Positions 9,088 through 22,110 are shown, counted from the stretch's first letter. The stretch is 64,000 bases of DNA from Nectonema munidae (GCA_030549495.1 JAUIRK010000985.1:124001-188000); one strand, 5' to 3'. Numbers and translations: made by a program. Notes: a model not told the origin generated them from the letters alone.

Positions 9088-10683
9088 GTAATAGTCTTTG
9101 CCATCACTTTTATCTATATATATAACTTATATGTGTGATACCTAATTAGTTATTTAGTATTCAATTATTTTTGTCGTTTATCTCATTACACCTTTTTTCT
9201 AAACGCCTCCATTTTCCTCATGTTTCTAAGGATCTTAGGAGGTTGGTTAGCAGAATTTTTTTATGTTTATTAAAATAAAAAGATTATTTATGAATTGTCT
9301 CACTTATTTCATGGGAAAAGAAAACATGTAGGTGATGTTTATATTTCAAAAAAAAAGGTTCATGTTTGTTTTAAATTATAGTGTAGTTGACTATACCTAA
9401 TACTAATATTATTTAATTCTTTTTGACATTAAGAATTATGAAAATATTTTGTAAAAAGTATTAAAAGACCAATCATTTAGATATGCGCTTTGATAAAACG
9501 AGCTTAGCATCGTAAAAGTGTCTGGCGAAATAATAATAGAGATCATGCTAAAACTTTTTACTTGAGAATTAAAATTTGAAGAAAGAATGAATACATTATT
9601 ATATTTTAAGTTAAGACTTTGGGCGGATAAGCAGCTGTAAAATTTGTTTATGATGAAGATTACATTTATATGATTTACGAAAAAACATCGATTTTTAATT
9701 GTAACTGTTTATTTTGTCTACTGATAATTCGGAAAAATCTCTGCTTCGGGTGATACTGCAGTTACTAGCATTCTGAATCAGTGATACCATATTTATAGAA
9801 TATTGAAGTTTATTAGCATCATTTTGAAAACGGATTGTTAAAATCTGCAAAGGGGATTGATTATTATTTTTCCATATTCAGAACCAAGAAATGCTTCTTT
9901 AAAAACTTCCTCGAATTTTAGCTGTGATTCTTATTTAGCATGTCATATTGATATTGTAATTCTATTTATCGCAATGTTTTACGCATTGCTATATCATACG
10001 CGAATGACATGCGTATTTTAGAAGAATAAATATAAGTATATAGAGAATTTTTTTTATTTAGCGCCAAAATGATTCATATAATCCCAAAAATACCAGGTAT
10101 TTATTTTTCAGTGATTATTTTTTACATCTATAATGTTTTTTGCTTTTTAGTACATTTCCTGTTCATCCTAAAAATGGTAAGTTTTTTTTGGTATTTAAAA
10201 ATGTTTGCATTTGAAAAGAAATATTGTCATTTACATATGTCAGTTCCTTATATATCTATCCCTTAAAATTTTGTCCAAATTCAATACATATTGAAACTTA
10301 TTATTACACTTTGACAACACTACAAAACTTGGATAATCGAATATATCATACAAATACTAATATAACCGACCATTCCTAATAGCAAAAATCAAAAGAAAAA
10401 TGTTCGTATGTATTTGATGGTAAATTTTCTAACCATTAAATAATTAGTAAAACAGTTCTTTTCTCAATATTTTATTTCCATTAAAACAAACAAATTCTTC
10501 GAGAATTTTTAATATCCTAAATTGTAATTATTTTTTTAATTGAATAAATTAATCTTGAATTAATTTTCAAGGTTCTTCTATTCTGATCGTTAAAAAATTA
10601 AGCAAATTTATTTAATTGTAATAATTTTTATCTTGGCAATTTTTGCGGTTCGGACAAATCCTATATATATGTGGTTTTTACAG
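9088..10683 (+). other. Intron of the Gly/Ser/Met/Tyr-rich gene
   Basis: About 1.6 kb of AT-rich sequence between a GTAATA donor and a TTTTTACAG acceptor with matching phase 0. It contains no recognisable element. Short ORFs in it look like chance. Confidence 0.5.
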
Positions 10684-10896
10684 TATTGGCGAGGAATAGA
10701 TTATAATTCTGAATATTTAGGAATGTCTCGTGGTAGCAACTATTCAAATTCAAGCATGTCTTATCGTGGGGGAATGATGATGCGTAATCAATCTGGACCA
10801 AGGGCATCCAGTTTCTCTATGAATTCTCCTCGAACATCATCTTTTGTTCGTGGAGGAGGCGCTAAAAGAAAGCCAGGTCCGAATAGTAGACAATGA
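10684..10896 (+). CDS. Last exon of the Gly/Ser/Met/Tyr-rich gene, RGG-containing C terminus
   Basis: Acceptor GTTTTTACAG precedes 10684 in phase 0, matching the previous donor. The exon encodes 70 residues and stops at TGA 10894-10896. It holds SYRGGMMMR, FVRGGGAKRKPG and many Ser and Asn residues. This is the style of low-complexity RGG tails of RNA-binding or nuclear proteins. No folded domain is in the three exons, so I cannot name the gene. The basic KRK motifs suggest a nuclear protein. Hydrophobic segments are absent. Confidence 0.65.
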   Translation, partial: YWRGIDYNSEYLGMSRGSNYSNSSMSYRGGMMMRNQSGPRASSFSMNSPRTSSFVRGGGAKRKPGPNSRQ

Positions 10897-11004
10897 TTTT
10901 CAAGAATTTATTTATTTTATTTCTGTGTAAAGATTCTTTAATTTTATCATCTGATTTCCCTAATCTAGTGTCTTAAATTTAAACGTGTTTTAGTTTTCCT
11001 TCAA

Positions 11005-11010
11005 AATAAA
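11005..11010 (+). terminator. Polyadenylation signal AATAAA
   Basis: AATAAA lies about 108 bases after the stop codon of the Gly/Ser/Met/Tyr-rich gene, at the expected place for its 3' end. Confidence 0.5.
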
Positions 11011-11614
11011 TTACGCGTTCTTTTATCCTAATTTATGTTTTAATTTTTTTCCACTTCTACACGTTATAGCTCATCGATTATTTTTATCCGTATTTATGAA
11101 TTTTAGAATAGAGAGATAAACCTAGTCTCTAATTATTTTTATCAAATTATGCATATGGGAAACTGAAAGTTTTATTTTGATTATTTGACAAATATATTAT
11201 TTAAAATAACTTTTAACATCATCTTCCCAAATGGGGTATATTAAATCTTATATCTAGCAAGATATGAACCGTAGTCATTTGTACATGGATTTGTACATGG
11301 GTGGAGATGACACTCAAGTTATCTACCTGCGTTCAACCGTACAGGTTATGAGAATATATCATTATTGAAAAAATATTTCTTCAAATATATTAATATTTTA
11401 ACATTATAGTCATCATGTGTGTGTATGTGAGTTAAAGTAGGTTTGACAAGACAAATGAATATAAAAAAATTTTGAACCAAAATATTTGTTGAAAATTTTA
11501 TCAAATTCAGAGACAAAAAGAATTTTACAGAATTCAAACTTAAAATATTTATACATTTTCGTAATCAATATAATAATACCTTTAAAATGAGATTTAAAAT
11601 TATAATTGTTCATT
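11011..11614. other. AT-rich intergenic sequence
   Basis: No gene was seen. A short repeat around 11276-11306 (TTGTACATGG twice) is the only structure noted. Confidence 0.4.
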
Positions 11615-12480
11615 TTACAGGCTAAACTATAGCTAACGAAATTCAAAATGCGGTAAAGGATGCTCTTTAAGATATAGGCATGGATTAAAAGTTTTTACGA
11701 ATTGTGAAAATCACTTAAAAATCAATATTTCCTCATTAGAGTTGTCAATTTATCATGTTTGTATATTCAGAAAATCTTCAATGTAGTTGTCAGATATGAT
11801 AAAAAATTTTGGGCATCATAAGAGCAAAAAATAGATGGGTTACCGAGTACGTCAAATATCAATCATACTGCTACTTACCTAGAACCTTTCCAAAAATGTT
11901 TTCTCAAAGCTAACATACCTTTACACAAGCCGTCTCATCTATCAATGAAATTTTTTTGCCAGTCTAGTATACATGATACCACCAGTTTCTTCTAGTAGAA
12001 TGCTAGTAAAAGATCTTGCTGAAGATTTTTTCGAAAATATTAAAAAAAAATTGATGAAAGTCAAGTTCTAGAAAAAATATTTTATTTGGTTCATTTAACG
12101 CTCTTGGAAAAATATGGCTTATTGATGCTAAAATAGTTGAAAATAATTTAGCATCACAAAGTTTAGTTTTGTTAGTTACTAAAAAAGTTTGAAATAGAAA
12201 AAAAGAATTTTTATTTGTTACTGACACCTGCTGGAAAACGCTTAAAATCAATTAATTCATTTCAGGTAACGTGTTTTGCTCATTTGTTGCACAATTGTGC
12301 AATAAAAATAAAGTTTTATAGACTTGATTGCTTCAATCAAAGCCTCTACTATTAAAAATAAAAAAAAGGAATTATCAAGCTACAACTTGTCCTGTAGAAG
12401 GATCATCATTTTCAATGTTAAAAAGAACAAAAAATTTCCTTGTGTATTTCAATTCTAAATAAAAAGGCTTAAAATAATTT
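11615..12480 (+). pseudogene. Decayed hAT transposase, copy A
   Basis: Fragments in shifting frames resemble a hAT transposase. They are an EIQNAVKDAL segment near 11640-11680, VTCFAHLLHNCAIK at about 12265-12310, and the C-terminal dimerisation motif ATTCPVEGSSFSMLK at about 12380-12425. The last segment closely matches the C-terminal motif of the minus-strand hAT at 16525-18230, so the two belong to one family. Many stops and an internal deletion make it non-functional. Ends and target-site duplications were not found. Confidence 0.55.
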
Positions 12481-12889
12481 TTTTACAAATAAAGTCAAAA
12501 TTTTAAAGTTGAATTTTGTTTTCTTCATTATTTATAAAAGGAAACCCAGCAAATGATTTAAAAACTAACAATAGGTTTGCGATGTCAGAGCAGCTGAATT
12601 TTTCACCCGAGCCGAAAAAAATTAATTACGGCTCTACTAACTCGCTTTGGATGATTTAACCACTCACATTTCAAAGACGTTCTTTTAGATGAAAGCTAGC
12701 GAAAATGTTAATTTAAAATAATACTATCTAATCCTAACTGTTTTCTTGTTTTTTTTATAAAAATTTTGATCTAAAAAAACAACTTCGCAGCCACAAATTT
12801 TTTACTCATGCCTCTACTTGAACGAGCTTCAGTTCTCTTTGTACAAGTTTAAAAAATGCTTTTTAAAAAGTCTATAATTTTTTGAGTTA

Positions 12890-13665
12890 GTTCAATTTTT
12901 GTTCGCCCTAGTTATAAGTAATATAAAAACAAATTATTTATTATAAATCTACAAATAAATTTTGCTTCTGATACTAGAGTCAGGGGTGAATCTAGAAATT
13001 GCAATTAGTGGGGTGGGGCGTTGCGGATTTTTCTAAACTAAAACTCAAATTTCAAGCATATAAATTTAAGTTTTATCAAAATTTTTAAAACAAAAAAAAA
13101 GAAGTGAATTGATGTAAAACTTGATGTGTTTAAATAATAAATTAAGACTTAACTACGATTGAAACTAAAATCTAAGAAGGTGTTGCAGAAATCATCATAA
13201 TATTTGAGTTCTACGAAAAGAATTAGATCAAGAAAAATTTGTGGTTTTATAATTGTTACAGATAAAAGGTCAAAATTTCTCAAAATGTAACAAGCAAATG
13301 ATTAAAGTTCAAAATTAGCAAATATAAAAAATATGCACCTCTAATTTGCTAATTAAGAAGAAAAATCCAATCTTATTTGTAATTACAATGTTAATGAAGC
13401 CCATGGAATATGCATCAATTTGATAGGAAGCATGGTCTAATAATTCGGTTTAAGCATGTTGAAAACTTGCATTACACAGGTTTACCAATTTGATAACTAT
13501 AACTTACAAACACTCCTTCGCCTTTCAAAAAAATAAACAAATAGGCTGCTTTATGATATGTCGAATTATAATAATGAAGTATTATATGTTATTTGAAAAT
13601 GCCATATGGTGCAACTTTTAAATATGAATTATAATGTGAGATAGATGGCATTGGTGTGTGATTAC
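12890..13665 (+). repeat. Dispersed repeat, copy 1 (pairs with 15990-16415)
   Basis: Long stretches recur in the same orientation at 15990-16415: GTTATAAGTAATATAAAAAC, TCTACAAATAAATTT, the GTTACAGATAAAAGGT region, and a 3' block ending GATAGATGGCATTGGTGTG. The second copy has internal deletions. No coding capacity was seen. It could be part of an old non-autonomous element or a segmental duplication. Confidence 0.65.
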
Positions 13666-13669
13666 CGAG

Positions 13670-15130
13670 GTCCATAATAACTCCATACAAGTTAAATAAT
13701 ATTTACATAGACGGGTTTTTTTCAGTTGGTTCTATAGAAAACATTGCATAACACCCCTAAAACTAAACTTTGAAAAGTAATAAAGTGTAAAAGGAATATC
13801 ACAAACCACCTGTAAGTTTTATTACAAAAATTTTTATTAGAACAAAAAAACATCTATGCACACTTGAAAACTTCTTTTATGCAAAATAGTAAATGGGAGC
13901 CAAGACATAACCGCGTTATAAGCGATATCACGCTATAATCATTCTTTTCTACTTATAAAATATAAGCAATGTAGCTCCATAAAGATGTGAAGTTAATTTT
14001 TTAAACAACCCTTTAGAAAAGCTCCAATGTAGGTGTCCCCTTATGATGGTATTTTGGGAAAATTAACCCATTATTAAACGGTGAATAAGCCAGACTAATT
14101 CACCGTAACTGAACCGTCATTCATCTGGCAAAACCTATAGCAAATCCTAATATTTTTGAGCCCTTTTAAACTACTGTAATACAATTTCTTGTGTAATTAT
14201 ATCATGTCTTTTTTAAAAATGGTCTGTTCCAAATTATTTTCATATTGTGGTAGTTGTGACTTTATTCTAATAAATATGCTTTTGATTTTTTTAGCGTTTG
14301 TATCTTATGTATTTTCAGAAAGTAACCGGTTGAAGGATAGGTAAAAAGATATTAGGCAATGAATTAAGCTGTTAACGAAACTGGGGTTAATTACAATCAT
14401 CTTGCAAAATCCTCTTTAGGGTGATTTGGGTTGGCAAAAGCGCGTTTCGATTGTCGGACCATTTCAAGATGCTGCCTTCCCTCTACCCCAAAGTAATCTT
14501 CACAGATCCCCCATCAAGTCTCTCTTTGGCTACCACATCATCATGGTTGAATGCAGACAGTGAACATTTTGTTTATTCCCTAATGTCTTGAATAAACTTA
14601 CTTTTAATTATTTGCTTTTTATACTTCTTTATCTCTCAAAAATAGGAGTGGTTTTATAGTGATACTTAGAATAAAGTAAATGTTATAATTGCTATACAAT
14701 TAATTAGTGTTTATATTATAAAAACAATTTGTTCATTCACACTAGAGGGCTGAAAGTATTTCATTGTGAAATGACTTAATATGCTGGCTGATGCAACAGT
14801 AGTTCATACGTCACAATTATTAAAAAACTTGAATGACACAGTAGTAGGTTTTCTTGCTTCTAAATAAAATGTACTCATAGAAACCACATGCACAGTAAAT
14901 CCTTTATAACGCTGATTGCAGTCCAAGCCACGAGCCAGCGTTATAACGAATCTACTGGAACGCGTGTTATAATTTCATTGGGCATGTTTTGTAAAGTGCT
15001 ATGAAGCAAAGTCACATTGGGGAGAGTGACTTTGCTCGATACCATAATAAAAATATATTGAATCTTTTCGTTGTCTTATTCAGCATCAAGGGATTTATTT
15101 TCATCAATTCTTTTTCATCAACAACACATT
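13670..15130. other. AT-rich sequence without recognised feature
   Basis: No gene or clear repeat was recognised. A short segment around 13930-13990 (TACTTATAAAATATAAGCAATGTA) recurs in part near 18270-18300, which hints at another dispersed repeat. Confidence 0.35.
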
Positions 15131-15720
15131 TACCCCTCTCTTTTCTCTTTTTTTTTTCCCCCTCTTTTAAATTTTTTTTTTTTATTTTTTTTAAATTTTT
15201 TTTTACTTTTCGTTGTCTTTTCCAGCATTAACGGATTTATTTTCAGTTAATTCTTTCTCTTCTACAGCCTGAATTTTTATCGATTTTAGCTATGGATTTG
15301 TTATGGTTTTTCCATTATTTCAATATCGAATACAACAGAATTTTTATTGGGAAATATATTTGTTATTGTTTCGGTATCCTTTTTTTTTTTTTTTGGTTAT
15401 AAATAAGGGGGTTTTTGGGGTGGGGGGGGTTTAAAAAAAAATTTTTAGAAGAACCTTTTTTTTTGTTGTTAAAGAGAACGGGGTTTTATATAATAATTTT
15501 TTTTATAAAAATTGTTTTTTTTATATTATTTTTTTTTGATGAGATGATGATTTTATTATAATATTAATAAAATAAAAAAAAAATAAGAGAAAATAATTAT
15601 AAAAATAAAAAAAAAAAAAAAAAAATATATTTCATTATTTGTGGGGGGGGGGGGGGGGGGAACCGAAAATTAAAATTATTTTATAAAAATCTACAAATAA
15701 ATTTAGGTTATTCTAGGAGG
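15130..15720. repeat. Homopolymer-rich low-complexity tract
   Basis: Runs of T, A and G dominate. They include an 18-20-base G run at about 15641-15660, a T run near 15378-15394 and an A run near 15606-15625. Such dense homopolymers of all kinds are unusual for the rest of the window and may reflect poor base calling or assembly in addition to real low complexity. Confidence 0.6.
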
Positions 15721-15989
15721 GGGTTTATAATGAAAAAAAGAATATAAATTTATGCGGTTAATTATTGAGAAAAATTTTGTAAAACATTTTTTTCTCTTCT
15801 CATTTTTTTCAGTGAACTTATCAATAAGTGCAATCTAAAATCCTCATTTTTTGAGGAATCAAAATGTAAATTAAACCCAAAAATTTACTAACTAAATAAT
15901 TTTTTTTAATTAAAACTATTTTTAATTAAAAACATTATAAACAGACTTAAATTTTTCAAACTTGAAAGTTTTTGTTTTGCACTTTAAAT

Positions 15990-16415
15990 TTTGGCGAATA
16001 ATCCAAAAGTTATAAGTAATATAAAAACGAAGGTTAATTTATAAAAAACCGAAAACTAAAATTATTTTCTAAAAATCTACAAATAAATTTAGGTTCTGAT
16101 AGTAGCGTGCTTTTATAATTGTGTTAGAAATTGTTACAGATAAAAGGTGAAAATTTCTCAAAATGTAACAAGCGTTCAAAATTAGCAAATATAAATAATA
16201 TGCACCTATAATTTGTTAATTACGAAGAAAATTAAAAAATACAAAATTATAAAAAAAAAATCAAATTTTTGTAATTACAATGGTGATGAAGCCCGATAGA
16301 ATGCATGTTCGAATAATTCAAAAGTTAATGAACTATTATATGTTATTTGAAAATGGCCTATGGTGCAACTTTTAAATATGAATTATAATGTGAGATAGAT
16401 GGCATTGGTGTGTGA
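15990..16415 (+). repeat. Dispersed repeat, copy 2 (pairs with 12890-13665)
   Basis: Same words in the same order and orientation as 12890-13665, with deletions. It ends in the same GATAGATGGCATTGGTGTG block. Confidence 0.65.
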
Positions 16416-16524
16416 TTTCTTTATCGCACATTGTCCGTATAAATATAATAAATACTCTTCGTTAAAAAATAGTAAAATCCTATTTTTCAACGAATACTTA
16501 TAATTAGGGTAAACAAAAATTGAC

Positions 16525-18000
16525 CTATAAATTATAAAAAAAATTTGACCAAAAAATGATATTCTTAATTTCACACAAAAATGATGACGCAATAAAAAAA
16601 ACTTTATTATACATGGTAAAATTAATATTCTGAAGAATTAAAATAAAATAGAAAATAATTAAGACATTTTGGGGTAAAAAATTACGATCTTTAGCCAAAA
16701 GTTTTTTGAACATTGAAAAAGATCGTTCAACAGAGCAAGTTGTTGCAGGGCATTTTTGTAGCTTCAGATATTTGCTTGGGGATATTTCTTTGTTGGTCAT
16801 TTCTACTATTTTTTCAAATCATTTTTTTCCATTCTTTTGTTGAGATAATCCCGAATTTCACAACCATCTTCTTCAAATGATAAAGACTTCAAAATATCGT
16901 AGGCATTCTGTATTGTGAAGGATGTCGATTCAATTTTTCAATGATTCTGTTTGATTTTTTTTTAACTGAATAAAAAGCTTATCGTTTTCAACACTTTTTT
17001 TTAGCCTTTTTGACTAGAATGCCATCTTCATCATCAAATTCTTGTACAATTTTTCTGACAGCAGGTAAGTTGTTACAGTATTAATTAGCAGCATTTAGCT
17101 AACTTGCTCATCTAGCTACAATCGGAGCTGGAGGAGATCCTATTGTTTTAAAGAAAGCTTTCTTGCTTTTACTTTTGATTGTTGCCATTTTGAGATTGCT
17201 TATTAGCTCGTCAACTTCTTTATAAAAGGATTTGACTCGCATTGCGCTATTGTGGAGAAGGTGAGCAAATTACGTGACATGAAAAAGGTTTGGGTAAATC
17301 TGTTTCAAAACATCACCTCCACCATATTGTAACTGACTGCATCTGTCAAAATTAAAAAAAAGTGATTTTTTGATACTTGAAAGTTCTTTAGAACATCACC
17401 TAAAATTTGAACCAATTTTTTGGAATTGATGTTATCCTCTAATGGTATGCAATTAACTAGCCAACATCTTTCAGGATGATCGACACTGCCAATTAAATCA
17501 TTAACAAAACTTAAATCTTTAACTTTGCTTTCATCAACAACTAGAAAAATTTCCTTATTTTCAATATTGCCTTTGATTTTAGCCATTAATTCAAAAGAGA
17601 GATCCGAAACTATGTTGCGGCTGCTAGAAACAGAAGGAAGTGAGTGGCCAAGATCGATAAAAAGATTTTTCATTGAGGGATGTGAAAGCTTGTGCAGCGG
17701 AATATTTGCTTCTAAGAAGCATTTAGCAATTTTTTTGAAAAATTTTGTTCTACTGATTCCAAATACTTTATTTCATTATTTGATGATTCAGGTAAAAAAT
17801 TGTGATGTTTTTTAGAACTTCTGTGATTTTCAATAAAAAATTCTTTCCATGTTTCACAATAACATTACATATTTTGCAGAGTAATTCATTTGCTTGAGGG
17901 TATTTTTTTACTATTAATCCAACCTTGGTAGCTTTATCTTTAGCAATTTTGGGCAGAAAAGTGTATTTACTCTGAAAAAAATGAATGTAATGCACTGTAT
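16525..18000 (-). pseudogene. Decayed hAT transposase, copy B
   Basis: On the minus strand a BED zinc finger (LCKICNVIVKHG, about 17870-17900) is followed by the RNase-H-like core with FLVVDES (about 17525-17550), LVNCIPLE, and FFLILTDAVSYN (about 17320-17365). The hAT dimerisation motif CSVERSFSMFKKLLAKDRNF lies at about 16680-16740. Catalytic Asp residues are in VVDE and LTDA. At least four frame breaks separate the parts, so it is inactive. The family matches copy A at 11615-12480. The chromosomal ends were not found. Confidence 0.75.
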
Positions 18001-18239
18001 CAACATCTGTCGATAGTGTGAAAAAGATTGAATAAAAATGATTTAAAAAAATAATGGGTACTGCTTACATGATAAAAAATATAATGGAATCAAATGAAAA
18101 AAATGCAAACTAAAAAAATTGACTTTTAGATAAAAATAGACTTTTACAGAAAAAAAATTGCCTTTATTGACCCAAAAAATTTTTTTTTGTTCTTTGTTGT
18201 CAAAAACGTCTAAAACTTCTATCAAAAGTTTTTTCGTAT

Positions 18240-19230
18240 TTTATTTTCCGAGATTGATTTTATTAACTTTATTTGTCCTACTTATAATATAAGCAATGTA
18301 TTCTGAAAGCCCATAAAAATGCTTAAATTTGGTATATCGCATGATACATTTGGTTGAGAAAGGCGAAAGTTATACGTGTTTTAATATTTTACTAAAATTT
18401 AAGAGAAAAATGGTATCTAAACTAAATAAAATCGTTTTGAAATAAAAGTAGGCTACGATTAATCAAGACAGCTTTTAGATTCGATCGACATTTTTCACTT
18501 CAAAAAGTAATTTAAAATGGATTAGAAAAACATTATACTGACCTATATTACTGACCCCAAAAAAGTAAAAAAATTCGACAGTGTTCTTTAACTATGACAT
18601 TTTAAAATGGAAACAACTATATTCTACTAATATGAAATATTGAAAAAAATGTGATATTTTTTCGAACTAGATACAAGTTTACTGACCTCACATAAAAGCG
18701 CATTTTACAAAAAGGAAAGTATATTTTTTTATAAAACCTAGCCTAAGTTAAGCACAAAGAGTATAGCTTTCCAATGATACCATTTTCAATAAAATGTTTT
18801 GTCTAAATCTTCACATTATGCTTTTAATTAAAAGTGGTCACTTTTTTTAACTAAAATTTAAACTAAATTTTTCGAAGTTAAGTCCAGTTATCAAAAAAAT
18901 TAAAAAGCTTATGAAAAAATAAATTAAGGTATCAAATGAAATGTATATCATGAAAAAGAAATATTGAAAAATAGTTAAATTTTTCCTTCAAAACAAATAA
19001 GTAAAAGGTTACAAAAAAATCGTCATATTATTAATATTAATATGATATATTACATAAACATTTCAACCAATCATATGGTTTTCATGAAGTAAAACCGCAA
19101 TTTTAAAGTTAAGTGGTTTGAACTTTTGTGTAGAATTGTTGAAATGGTGCGTTCGATATGAATGCAAAATATTTTTTGAAAATTTTTATTTTAAATATAT
19201 TTTTTTAGCATTTTTATATTTAAATATATA
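18240..19230. other. AT-rich sequence without recognised feature
   Basis: No ORF of note, element end or tandem structure was seen in this stretch. Confidence 0.35.
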
Positions 19231-19322
19231 ATAAGGTCTGGCAAGTTGTCTCCCGGGAGGTCTTGAGAGACGTCTGATAAGGTCTGGCAAGTTGTCTCCC
19301 GGGAGGTTTTGCCAGACCTCTG
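19231..19322 (+). repeat. Two 46-bp GC-rich tandem units with palindromic core
   Basis: Units 19231-19276 and 19277-19322 share their first 32 bases (starting ATAAGGTCTGGCAAG). Each carries the palindrome CTCCCGGGAG. In the second unit AGGTCTGGCAA is matched by its inverted copy TTGCCAGACCT, giving a perfect 11-bp stem around the CCCGGG core. The island stands out from very AT-rich flanks. Confidence 0.85.
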
Positions 19323-19885
19323 ATATTCAATTTGAAAAATATATGAAAACTTATAGCAGTGCAAAAATAAAGCAGATTTTCAGAATCAGCATGCCTTAAA
19401 TGCTAGAAAAACATAAAAAAAACTTTTTGAAACAAATTTTTTTTTGAAAATAATGGATGTAAAATTCTGTGGTGATATTCATTTTTTTTTATGGAAAATC
19501 AAACCTGACAAAAAATGATTTAATTAAGAGAACCCATGTCAAAATTAAAATTTTTATTCGTATAAAAAGCTTTTTATACACCCATTTTCAAGTATGTAGA
19601 ATTTAATGGTCTGAAATTGAAATTGAAATAGAAAGAAATAGCAGGCTTGATTAGCGTGATTGATGCGTGTACAAGAGAAGAGAAGGAGAAAAAAAACAAA
19701 TAAGAATGTCATATTTTTGAAATATCCATTTTAAAATATTATTCGATAATTCATTTTTTTGTTGTTTTCTTTCGCACATTTTAAATGGCAACGTTAACAT
19801 CTCAGCAAGTTTCATCTCATTTGAAATCTGGCTTATACAAAATAAAAAGTCTAAAAAGTCTGGAAGACGTTTGGTAGCGTGGTAA

Positions 19886-20190
19886 ATGAAAAAAAACACT
19901 GATTTGGGTTTTGCCGCTTCTAAAGTATGCACTCAAGCTTTCCCTTATTGTGGAAGAAAAACAGGTACTTCTATTCTTAGGAGACACAAGTGCAAAATAT
20001 ATCATAATCAAACTTTACTGACTGATGCCATCAAGCCAGTTTTGAATAATGCTAAAGTTATTTTGAAAGCTAAAAACGAAAACATTAAACTGGCATGCGT
20101 CCGTCCGTTTTATAGCTAAAGATCTTAGACAATTTGAAAGGATCGGTTGTGGAGGATTCATTGACTTAGTTCAAGAGGTAAACTCTAACG
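19886..20190 (+). pseudogene. Fragment of a Hermes-like hAT transposase N terminus
   Basis: A 77-codon ORF has a BED-type zinc finger (PYCGRKTGTSILRRHKC) followed by a segment ending FYS. The neighbouring frame continues with AKDLRQFERIGCGGFIDLVQ, a hallmark of Hermes/hobo-type transposases just after the finger. The break is a frameshift near 20118. Everything downstream is missing. Confidence 0.65.
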
Positions 20191-20209
20191 CTTCCTTAAA
20201 TTTGTAAAG

Positions 20210-21430
20210 TTATTTTATGTGAGAAGACAAACTATACAAATTAAAAAAATGCTAATTTGAAAAATCCAAGGGATCTTTTGTGATTCTATATTCAAAATTT
20301 GAAATATTATTGATGGAATATTTTGTTTATTCAGATAACAAAACATGTTAAGACAATTTTTTTCAGACAAAGTAGTAAATAGTATATCTATAATCATTTT
20401 TTTCCAAGCAGGTTTAATATATAAATAACATTTAATCTGTATTATTTCGATAAAATGCGGGGCGGGACGGGTGCGAACAACTTTTTTTACAGCCCGCGCA
20501 GGGCTCTAATATATATACCAATTTCAAGTATGCCCAATTTAGCGGTGATGCTCATTTTTTTTTATCAAAATCAATTAAACGTGTCAAAAATCCATTAAAC
20601 CTGTAAATCAATTTCAAATATATAAACTTCAAATACATTTTACTTGCAGTATTTCTCAGCTAATTAATTTCTTTATTTAAGTGTTTAATTCACTCAAAAT
20701 ATTTCATTTGTCAAATTAAATATCTCGTTTGGATTTTCATCGTTTTGGCTACCAATTCGTTATCCTCTGGTAGTCTCTACGTGATATCTTCTATACTTTA
20801 CATTATGTAATTTTGCCATTCATTCTATGATGATCCTTTCTTGGTAGCTCTTTTTTCATTAGAAATTTATTTTGTGCAATCTGAATTCGAAAAAACTTTT
20901 TTAAAGATTTATTTTAAACAGATTTTACACGCTCTCAGAGCATTCTGATCTTGACCATCTTAAACTTTTTTTTTATCAGTATCGTGTATTTTATTATCAG
21001 GTGATATGAGGAGATATTCAGCCTAAATATTTGTCAACCAATCCTAGAGCAAAGTTATTTTTCTGATGAAATCATTGGTAATGTTCATTGTTCAATTACA
21101 AAAAGTTGTCTACTGTCTTGATCTAAAAGACTCTCTTTCACGCAAAAGGAGGGAGAAATTCAATTTAAATTTAAAATTGTCAGATTTCCTGCCATCTTGG
21201 TGAATTGATAATAATTGTAATCTTAGCTGATAAGCTATACATTTAAAGATTTTTCATTTCCCAAATAGGAACTTCTTTTTCCCGGTCAAAATCTTTTTTG
21301 AAGCACCCAATTATAACATCATTACACCACTTCCTGATTCAATGGAACATGGTTAGTCAAGATACATAAACTGATTTTCATGCATACATCACCAATTCAA
21401 TTAAAACTTCCAGATATTTTCTTATTATAT
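20210..21430. other. AT-rich sequence with one GC-richer patch
   Basis: No gene was recognised. A patch at about 20455-20515 (GGGGCGGGACGGGTGCGAAC and CCCGCGCAGGGC) contrasts with the flanks and could be a SINE remnant. Confidence 0.35.
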
Positions 21431-21439
21431 TATTAATAA

Positions 21440-22110
21440 GCGTACTCGATTTGGTATAAAAAAAGATTGGAATTTTGAAAATACTTTTGTAGTCACTTTT
21501 TAGACGTAAACCGCAAATCTTATTGAAGCTTTCAAATATTTTCAAATGCTAAATGCAAATACTCAGTCTAAAAATGAAATCATCATCTTCAAATTTGGTA
21601 TTAAATATTCCTGTAGATATTAGACATATGCTACCCATTTGTTTGACACTCTCAGAAATTTTAAAAACTCTGAATGCGAAAACTTAGTCTAGAAATGAAA
21701 CCAGTATGATCAATTTAGTATAAAAATAGATATTTATGTTGAATAAGAGATAATATTTTTGGAGATGTTTTTCGGACGTAAACCGCAAATTTGATTGACA
21801 CTGACAGAAATTTTAAAACCTCTAAATGGAAAAACAACCCAGAGTGAAAATTATTGATTTTGCATAAAATTTCAGATAATATTTATAAAGACACTTTTCA
21901 AAGTAAACCGCATATTTTATTGACACTTGCAGATATTTTCAAATCCAAAATCTGAGTCCCGAAATAAAACCATCATGATTGATTTAGTATAAAACATATA
22001 TTTTAAGTAAAATTTGAATGAACGTTTTTGGAAACAATTTTTAGAAGTAAACCGCAAATTTGATTAACACTTATTATTGGTATTTTTAAATCTTGAATGT
22101 AAAAAATGGA
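21440..22110 (+). repeat. Degenerate tandem array, period about 135 bp
   Basis: The word GTAAACCGCA recurs at about 21505, 21778, 21904 and 22048. One intermediate unit near 21640 has lost it. Each is followed by a TTGACACT...AGAAATTTT-like segment and then by a GAAATAAAACCATCATGAT-like segment. Spacing is about 126-146 bases. At least five units are visible, each strongly diverged. Confidence 0.7.
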
